Of a stretch of 64,000 nucleotides of DNA, positions 57,996 to 64,000 are shown piece by piece (within the stretch, counting starts at the first letter, position 1; every line of letters begins with the position of its first letter). A model generated the notes under the pieces. It did no database searches and was not told the origin of the DNA. It saw only the letters and a list, made by a program, of their open reading frames with translations. Source of the stretch: Wenzhouxiangella limi (lineage in GTDB: Bacteria; Pseudomonadota; Gammaproteobacteria; Xanthomonadales; Wenzhouxiangellaceae). The stretch spans positions 248,001 to 312,000 of the forward strand of contig NZ_JAAGSC010000031.1 in NCBI RefSeq assembly GCF_010499265.1, read 5' to 3'. A program made the translations under genes and the position numbers.

Positions 57996-60900
57996 TCAGG
58001 CGGCTTTGCGGCGCGGGTCCAGTCTTTCAAGCACTTCCAGCGCCAGCGCCTGGCGCTGTTCCGGCGCTTCATATTCGCCCTTGATCCTCAGCCGATCATC
58101 GGCCGGCAGCTCGAAGGTGTGGGACTCTTTCTGGATCATGCGGATCAGTTCGGTCATGTCGATATCGGGCTGATTGATGAACTCGACGCGGCCACCCGCC
58201 GGCCCGACCTCAAGGCGACGAATACCGAGACGACGGGCGTCGAGCCGCAGTTCGGCACTTGCGAAAAGGTGCTTGACTTCGATTGGCAGGAGACCGAAAC
58301 GGTCGATCATCTCGACCTGAAGTTCGTGCAGCGCCTGTTCGTCGCGTGCCTGAGCGATCCGCTTGTAGAGCACCAGCCGCTGATGGACGTCGGGCAGGTA
58401 GTCCGGCGGGATCATGGCGCTCACGTGCAGATCGACTTCGCCAGTCACCGCCATCGGCTCGTCGAGGTCCGGTTCGGCACCGGACCGCAGTGCCTCGACC
58501 GCGCGATTGAGCAGGTCGGAGTAGAGCGAAAAGCCAATCGCTTCGATCTGGCCGGATTGGTCCTCGCCCAGCAGTTCGCCGGCGCCGCGGATTTCGAGAT
58601 CGTGGTTGGCCAGGGTAAAACCGGCGCCGAGTTCTTCCATGGACTGAATCGCTTCAAGTCGCTTTTGCGCATCTCGGGTCATGGCCTTGCGTGGCGGTGT
58701 CACCAGGTAGGCGTAGGCCAGGTGATGGGAACGGCCGACGCGGCCGCGCAATTGATGCAGCTGGGCCAGGCCGAACTTGTCGGCGCGGTTGATGATGATG
58801 GTATTGGCGGTAGGTACGTCGATACCGTTTTCGACAATGGTCGAGCACACCAGCAGGTTGATCCGGCGGGCGTAGAAATCGCGCATGGTGCGCTCCATCT
58901 CGCCCGGCGGCATCTGACCGTGGGCCATGCCGATACGTGCCTGCGGAAACAGTTCGGCCAGCTCGGCGACCATGCGTGGCATGCTCTTGACCTCGTTGTG
59001 CAGGAAATAGACCTGGCCGCCGCGCTGGAATTCGCGCAGGACCGCGTCGCGAATGGTTGGCGTGTCCCATTCGCTGACAAAGGTCTTGACCGCCAGCCGC
59101 CGAGCCGGCGGGGTGGCGATGATGGACAGCTCTCGCAGACCGCTCATGGCCATGTTCAGCGTCCGCGGAATCGGCGTGGCGGTCAGCGTCAGCAGGTCGA
59201 CCTCGGCCCGCAAGGCCTTCAGGCGTTCTTTCTGGCGCACGCCAAAGCGCTGCTCCTCGTCGATGATGACCAGGCCCAGATCCTTGACCTGCACGTCTTT
59301 TTGCAGCAGCCGATGGGTCCCGATGACAACATCCACCGTCCCGTCTGACAGTCCGGCCAGGACCTGGGCGGTGTGCTTGCCGGTGCGAGACAGCAGCTCC
59401 ACGCGCACCGGCCAGTCGGCGAAGCGATCGGAGAAGGTCCGATGGTGCTGCTCGGCCAGCAGTGTCGTCGGGGCCAGAATGACCACCTGGCGACCGGAAT
59501 CGACAACCGCAAAGGCTGCCCGCAGGGCGACTTCGGTCTTGCCGAAACCTACGTCGCCGCAGACCACTCGGTCCATGGGCTGGTCGGAGGCCAGGTCGGC
59601 GAGGACGGCGTCGATGGCGCGTTGCTGATCGTCGGTCTCCTCGTACTCGAAGCCGGCGGCGAAACGCGCATACAGCCCGCGGTCAAGGCCGTAGGCAAAG
59701 CCGGCGCGCGCGGCCCGCCGCGCCTGCAGATTGAGCAGCTCGGCGGCGACGTCGCGGACTTTTTCGGCGGCCTTGCGACGGGTCTTTTTCCACTGGTCGG
59801 AGCCCAGTCGGTGGAGGCTGACGGCGTCCGGATCGGCGCCGGTGTAGCGGCTGACCAGTTCGAGGTCGGTGACCGGCACGTAGAGCTTGTCGCCGCCCTC
59901 GTATTCCAGGGTCAGATACTCGCCGCGGCCGTCGCCGACTTCCAGCACCTCCAGGCCGCGGTAGCGTCCGATCCCGTGCTCAAGGTGGACGATCAGGGCG
60001 CCGGGCTGAAGGTCGGCCAGGCTCTTGACCAGGCTTTCAGGATCCTGGCCCGTACGCCGCTCGCGCGAAACCCTGCGGGCATGGCCGGGAAACAACTCGT
60101 TTTCGCTCAGCACGGCGATGCCGTCGTTTTCCAGCATGACGCCGCTGGAGACCGGCAGCACGGCGATGCTGACCGGGTCGTTCTGGCTGGCAAAGCTGGC
60201 CCAGGACTGTACTGGCCGGGGCTGCAGGCCGGCCGATCGCAGGCTTTCGCTGATCAGTTCCCGACGCCCGGCGGTGTCGGCGGCCAGCAGTACGCGAGCC
60301 GGCTGCTGCTTGAGCCATGCCACCGCCTTTTCCGGCTGCTGGTCCAGGTCGATCGGATCCGGCGAGCGAACAACGGCCGCGGCCGGCTTTCTGCGGGTGA
60401 TTCTGACGCTGGCGCGTGCGGCCAGGTTGGCGGCCAGTTCACGGCCGTCGAAAAACAGCTCGTTTGGATCCAGGGCAGGGCGCTCGATGTCTCCCGAGCG
60501 TTGTTCATGACGCTGTTCGATCTGCTCACCGTAGGATCGGGCCGCCTCGTCGACGCCGTCGAGTACGACCAGGCGATGTTCGGCCGGCAGGTAATCGGTT
60601 AGTGCGCTGGTTTGGTCGAAAAAAAGCGGTAGGTACTGCTCCAATCCCTGGCCGGCGATGCCGTCGCCGACCTCCTGGTAGGGCAACGCGCGCCGCAGGT
60701 CGACGTCGAAGCGGGTACGGAAGCGCCGCCGGAACGCGCCCCGGCTGTCCTCGTCGAAGGGAAACTCTCGTCCCGGCAACAGATCGATTCCCTCCAGCTT
60801 CTCGATCGAGCGCTGGCTTTCGGCATCGAAGCTGCGGATGGTTTCGATCTCGTCATCGAACAGCTCCAGTCGAAACGGCAAGGCCTGGCCCATGGGCCAC

Positions 60901-61418
60901 AGGTCGATGACCGCGCCACGAGTGGCAAACTGCCCCGGTTGCCAGACTTGCTCTGACGGCTGGTAGCCAGCGTCCTGCAGCTGGGCCCGGAATGCGGCCG
61001 GATCGATCTGTTGTCCGACGGCGAGTTTGATGCTCTGGCCGCGGATCCAGGCGACGGGTGCCAGGCGCTGCATCAGCGCGGTGACCGGTGCGATGACCAC
61101 CCCGCGAGCCAGTGTGGGCAGTCTCGAGAGCAGGTCCAGCCGGCGCGAGATCAGGTCCGGATGCGGTGAATACAGGTCATAGGGCAGCGTCTCCCAGTCC
61201 GGAAACAATTCGACCGGCGGTCCGTCGAGCCTTGCCAGGTCATCGCGCAGCTGACGGGCGCTGTAGCCGTCGGCGGCGGCGACCAGAAGCGGGCCGCCCT
61301 GACGTCGGCCCAGCGCCGCCAGGGCCAGGGCCAGGCCGAGCCCCTCCAGCAAGGGCCAGTCCTGCCTTGTGCCAGGCTGCGAAGGTGGCGGATTGAGAAC
61401 GGAAAAGTGGTGATTCAT
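57996..61418 (-). CDS. mfd: Transcription-repair coupling factor Mfd
   Basis: Mfd removes RNA polymerase stalled at lesions and recruits UvrA. The 1140-residue protein has the UvrB-like N-terminal module, the RNA polymerase-interacting domain around EYLTLEYEGGDKLYVPVTDL (about 493-512), and the RecG-like motor with Walker A CGDVGFGKTEVALRAAF (about 622-638) and the DEEQ box IIDEEQRFGVRQKE. The C-terminal autoinhibitory domain is complete. uvrC, also in this window, acts later in the same repair path. Confidence 0.97.
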   Translation of the reverse strand: MNHHFSVLNPPPSQPGTRQDWPLLEGLGLALALAALGRRQGGPLLVAAADGYSARQLRDDLARLDGPPVELFPDWETLPYDLYSPHPDLISRRLDLLSRLPTLARGVVIAPVTALMQRLAPVAWIRGQSIKLAVGQQIDPAAFRAQLQDAGYQPSEQVWQPGQFATRGAVIDLWPMGQALPFRLELFDDEIETIRSFDAESQRSIEKLEGIDLLPGREFPFDEDSRGAFRRRFRTRFDVDLRRALPYQEVGDGIAGQGLEQYLPLFFDQTSALTDYLPAEHRLVVLDGVDEAARSYGEQIEQRHEQRSGDIERPALDPNELFFDGRELAANLAARASVRITRRKPAAAVVRSPDPIDLDQQPEKAVAWLKQQPARVLLAADTAGRRELISESLRSAGLQPRPVQSWASFASQNDPVSIAVLPVSSGVMLENDGIAVLSENELFPGHARRVSRERRTGQDPESLVKSLADLQPGALIVHLEHGIGRYRGLEVLEVGDGRGEYLTLEYEGGDKLYVPVTDLELVSRYTGADPDAVSLHRLGSDQWKKTRRKAAEKVRDVAAELLNLQARRAARAGFAYGLDRGLYARFAAGFEYEETDDQQRAIDAVLADLASDQPMDRVVCGDVGFGKTEVALRAAFAVVDSGRQVVILAPTTLLAEQHHRTFSDRFADWPVRVELLSRTGKHTAQVLAGLSDGTVDVVIGTHRLLQKDVQVKDLGLVIIDEEQRFGVRQKERLKALRAEVDLLTLTATPIPRTLNMAMSGLRELSIIATPPARRLAVKTFVSEWDTPTIRDAVLREFQRGGQVYFLHNEVKSMPRMVAELAELFPQARIGMAHGQMPPGEMERTMRDFYARRINLLVCSTIVENGIDVPTANTIIINRADKFGLAQLHQLRGRVGRSHHLAYAYLVTPPRKAMTRDAQKRLEAIQSMEELGAGFTLANHDLEIRGAGELLGEDQSGQIEAIGFSLYSDLLNRAVEALRSGAEPDLDEPMAVTGEVDLHVSAMIPPDYLPDVHQRLVLYKRIAQARDEQALHELQVEMIDRFGLLPIEVKHLFASAELRLDARRLGIRRLEVGPAGGRVEFINQPDIDMTELIRMIQKESHTFELPADDRLRIKGEYEAPEQRQALALEVLERLDPRRKAA

Positions 61419-61469
61419 TGAGCTATCGGAGCGAGTCGGCCCGCCATTGTAGCGAGTGCCGGATGGCGT

Positions 61470-61498
61470 TTGCCCGAAAGACTTCTTTCATCTATACT
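61470..61498 (+). promoter_or_regulatory. Sigma-70-type promoter of the tRNA-Val gene
   Basis: TTGCCC (61470-61475) and TATACT (61493-61498) are exactly 17 bases apart. The bases after the -10 (AACGGGC) form a GC-rich discriminator as in stable-RNA promoters under stringent control. Start of transcription is expected near 61505. Confidence 0.75.
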
Positions 61499-61513
61499 AA
61501 CGGGCTTGTCCAG

Positions 61514-61592
<79 letters not shown>

Positions 61593-61678
61593 TCTACACC
61601 ATCCTGTCCGGCCCATGGGCTGGTTTTCCGGCTTCTTTGACGGATTGTCAACAACCGGGTTGCAAACTCAGAGGTCAG

Positions 61679-61700
61679 GGGCGCATGGCGCCCTTTTTTC
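61679..61700 (+). terminator. Rho-independent terminator between tRNA-Val and thrS (or thrS leader attenuator)
   Basis: Six-base stem GGGCGC / GCGCCC with a three-base ATG loop, followed by TTTTTT. It ends only 36 bases before the thrS start, leaving almost no room for a separate thrS promoter between them. Confidence 0.8.
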
Positions 61701-61736
61701 GCTTCGGATTTTGTTTTTTAGTGCAAGTGAGCAGAC

Positions 61737-63674
61737 ATGGTTCAGATCAATCTTCCTGACGGTTCGAGCAAACGCTTCGACGGGCCGGTGACGGTTGCCG
61801 ATGTCGCGGCGTCGATCGGATCGGGGTTGGCCAAGGCCACGCTGGCCGGGGAAGTGGACGGTCGCCTGGTTGATGCCAACCATTGCCTGGAATCCGACGC
61901 CAGTGTGCGCATCATCACCGCCCGCGACGAGGAAGGACTGGATCTCATTCGCCACTCCACCGCGCATTTGATGGCCCAGGCCGTCAAACGCCTGTTCCCG
62001 GAAACCCAGGTCACCATTGGCCCGGTCATCGAAAACGGGTTTTACTACGATTTCGCGCGCGAAGAACCGTTTCGACCGGAGGATCTTGAGGCCATCGAGG
62101 CGGAGATGCAGCGCATCGTCGCCGATGATCTGCCCGTCTCGCGCGAGATTATGGACCGCGACGAAGCGGTCGAATTCTTTCGCGACCAGGGTGAGGAATA
62201 CAAGGCTCGGATCATTGCCGATATTCCGGCCGGCGAGACGATCTCGCTCTACCGGCAGGGCGATTTCATCGACCTGTGCCGGGGGCCGCACATCCCCTCC
62301 ACCGGCAAGCTCGGCGCGTTCAAGCTGACCAAGCTGGCCGGGGCCTACTGGCGCGGCGATGCCGGCAACGAAATGCTGCAGCGCATTTACGGCACCGCCT
62401 GGGCCGACAAGAAACAGCTCAAGGCATTCCTCAAGCGCCTGGAAGAGGCCGAGAAACGCGATCACCGGCGCCTGGGCAAACAGCTTGACCTGTTTCGCTT
62501 CCAGGACGATGCCCCGGGGGCGGTGTTCTGGCTGCCGCGCGGCTGGGCCTTGTTCCGGCAGCTGATCGACTACATGCGCCAGCGCCAGGAGGCGGCCGGA
62601 TACGTCGAGGTCAACACCCCCGACGTCATGGACCGCTCGCTGTGGGAAACCTCCGGCCACTGGCAGAATTATCACCAGCACATGTTCACGACCAAGACCG
62701 AGGACGATCGCGTTTTCGCCCTGAAACCAATGAACTGTCCCGGCTCGGTCAGTCTCTATAAGCACGGCCTCAAGAGCTATCGCGACCTGCCCATCCGCAT
62801 GGCCGAATTCGGCAAGGTGCATCGCTACGAACCCTCGGGCGCGCTGCACGGCCTGATGCGGGTGCGTCATTTCACCCAGGACGACGCCCACATCTACTGC
62901 ACCGAAGAGCAGATGGAAGAAGAGTGCCGAAAGGTGATCGAGCTCAACCTGTCGGTCTACAAGGATTTCGGATTTGACGACGTCCGGCTGAAGTTCGCCG
63001 ACCGGCCGGAAAACCGGATCGGGGACGATGCTACCTGGGACAAGCTTGAAGGCGCGCTCAAGGGCGCCATCGACGCCATGGGGCTGGACTACACCTATAA
63101 CCCGGGCGAAGGCGCTTTCTACGGGCCCAAGATCGAGTTCGTGCTGCGCGACGCGATCGGCCGCGATTGGCAGTGCGGCACCCTGCAGGTCGATCTCAAC
63201 CTGCCCGAGCGCTTTGATGCCACTTACCGCACCGCCGACGGTGGGGAAGCGCGCCCGGTGATGCTGCATCGGGCCTTGTTTGGCTCGCTGGAACGTTTTA
63301 CCGGCATCCTGATCGAGCATTATTCGGGCAATCTGCCGCTTTGGCTGGCGCCCGTGCAGGCGGTGGTGATGAACATCACCGACGCCCAGGCCGATTACGC
63401 CCAGGACGTCTGCGAGCGGCTAAGGGAAAGCGGCCTGCGGGTCGAATCCGACTTGAGAAACGAAAAGGTGGGCTATAAAATCCGCGGCCGCACGCTGGAG
63501 AAAATTCCCTATCTGCTGATCGTCGGCGACCGCGAGGTCGAGCGCGGTCAGGTGGCCGTGCGGCTGCGCGATGGCACCGACCTGGGGTCCATGAGCGTCG
63601 AGGCGCTGGTCGAGCGACTGCACGCGGAAGTGGCACAGCGTGGTGTAATCGGAGATAATTCCCCTTCAGCCTGA
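61737..63674 (+). CDS. thrS: Threonyl-tRNA synthetase
   Basis: ThrS charges tRNA-Thr. The 645-residue protein has the N-terminal TGS domain ([20 protein letters not shown]), the editing domain with [17 protein letters not shown] (H-x3-H, about 73-77), the class II core with [14 protein letters not shown] (motif 2 region, about 375-388) and the C-terminal anticodon-binding domain ([15 protein letters not shown] onward). It is followed after 46 bases by infC, the conserved thrS-infC operon. The TAA-free leader overlaps a terminator-like hairpin. Confidence 0.97.
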   Translation: MVQINLPDGSSKRFDGPVTVADVAASIGSGLAKATLAGEVDGRLVDANHCLESDASVRIITARDEEGLDLIRHSTAHLMAQAVKRLFPETQVTIGPVIENGFYYDFAREEPFRPEDLEAIEAEMQRIVADDLPVSREIMDRDEAVEFFRDQGEEYKARIIADIPAGETISLYRQGDFIDLCRGPHIPSTGKLGAFKLTKLAGAYWRGDAGNEMLQRIYGTAWADKKQLKAFLKRLEEAEKRDHRRLGKQLDLFRFQDDAPGAVFWLPRGWALFRQLIDYMRQRQEAAGYVEVNTPDVMDRSLWETSGHWQNYHQHMFTTKTEDDRVFALKPMNCPGSVSLYKHGLKSYRDLPIRMAEFGKVHRYEPSGALHGLMRVRHFTQDDAHIYCTEEQMEEECRKVIELNLSVYKDFGFDDVRLKFADRPENRIGDDATWDKLEGALKGAIDAMGLDYTYNPGEGAFYGPKIEFVLRDAIGRDWQCGTLQVDLNLPERFDATYRTADGGEARPVMLHRALFGSLERFTGILIEHYSGNLPLWLAPVQAVVMNITDAQADYAQDVCERLRESGLRVESDLRNEKVGYKIRGRTLEKIPYLLIVGDREVERGQVAVRLRDGTDLGSMSVEALVERLHAEVAQRGVIGDNSPSA

Positions 63675-63720
63675 GCTGAAGTGCAGGTCATAAAGCTCAA
63701 TCAACCAAGGAGCAGCACAC

Positions 63721-64000
63721 ATCGCAAGCGAAAAACAGACTCGGCGCAACGAGGACATCACGTCTCCGAAAGTGCGCGTGGTGGGTCCAGAGGGAGATCA
63801 GATCGGCGTGATGAGCAGCCGCGACGCGCTGGCCAGAGCCGAAGAATTTGGCCTCGACCTGGTGGAAATCGCGCCGCAGGCCGACCCTCCGGTCTGTCGC
63901 ATCATGGACTGGGGCAAGTACAAATTCGAGACCTCCAAGAAGGCGCAGGCTGCACGCAAGAAGCAGAAGCAGATTCAGGTCAAGGAGATCAAGTTTCGCC
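63721..64000 (+). CDS. infC: Translation initiation factor IF-3, 3' end cut by the window, AUC start codon
   Basis: IF-3 binds the 30S subunit, keeps it apart from 50S and rejects wrong start codons. The visible 93 codons read as IF-3: [20 protein letters not shown] (about 8-27), [19 protein letters not shown] and [19 protein letters not shown] with the linker beginning thereafter. The start is ATC at 63721, eight bases after AAGGAG (63707-63712); no ATG or GTG is better placed, and the first in-frame ATG is at 63811, deep in the domain. Rare starts (AUU/AUC/AUA) in infC let IF-3 repress its own synthesis in E. coli, and the same is expected here. It overlaps no neighbour and ends beyond the window. 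Confidence 0.93.
   Translation, partial: MASEKQTRRNEDITSPKVRVVGPEGDQIGVMSSRDALARAEEFGLDLVEIAPQADPPVCRIMDWGKYKFETSKKAQAARKKQKQIQVKEIKFR

Overview
The window is about 64 kb of gene-dense, high-GC chromosome from a Gram-negative bacterium. The gene content points to a gammaproteobacterium: lptFG, greB, hslO, gluQRS, aat, ubiG, slp, the mfd-csiV pair and the divergent efp/epmB pair. A lineage near the Chromatiales/Xanthomonadales border is an inference, not something the sequence proves. I saw no insertion sequence, prophage, integrase, rRNA or CRISPR array. No gap between genes exceeds 300 bases. Both ends cut genes: comEC at the left and infC at the right.

Layout. Bases 1-9.9 kb hold comEC, an exbB/exbD pair, then a tightly overlapping run msbA-lpxK-kdsB-LMW phosphatase-uvrC followed by pgsA, which links lipid A flipping, lipid A 4'-phosphorylation and Kdo activation. 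Bases 9.9-22.4 kb are mostly housekeeping: a methyltransferase, fumC, greB, a small heat-shock gene with a sigma-32-type promoter and a ROSE-like RNA thermometer, plsC, a rhomboid protease, aat, a FemAB-like acyltransferase, trxB, ald, ftsK and lolA.

Bases 22.4-40.0 kb hold the most interesting region, a probable bacterial sphingolipid locus. A minus-strand run reads fatty acyl-AMP ligase, ceramide-reductase-type epimerase, acyl carrier protein, serine palmitoyltransferase, membrane desaturase/hydroxylase, DAG-kinase-type lipid kinase, nucleotidyltransferase-like protein, ABC exporter, LpxL-like acyltransferase, a two-domain glycosyltransferase-like fusion and a 2OG-Fe(II) oxygenase. The divergent plus-strand run reads GNAT-type ceramide synthase candidate, NTP-transferase, lptF, lptG. 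Together these genes could build a sphingoid base and ceramide, phosphorylate or glycosylate it, flip it across the inner membrane and feed it to an LPS-type export bridge. Lipid A/Kdo genes sit in the same window, so the lipid probably accompanies lipopolysaccharide rather than replacing it.

Bases 40-64 kb return to housekeeping: HiPIP, alkB-like, gluQRS-accA-tilS-xseB, htpX, a FimX-like degenerate GGDEF/EAL protein, epmB/efp, a deaminase-ubiG-phosphatase-hslO run, a squalene/phytoene-synthase-like gene, slp, a short zinc-ribbon gene, a degenerate SDR, a HIT gene, mfd-csiV-MFS, tRNA-Val(GAC) with its promoter, thrS and infC, which starts with the rare codon AUC.
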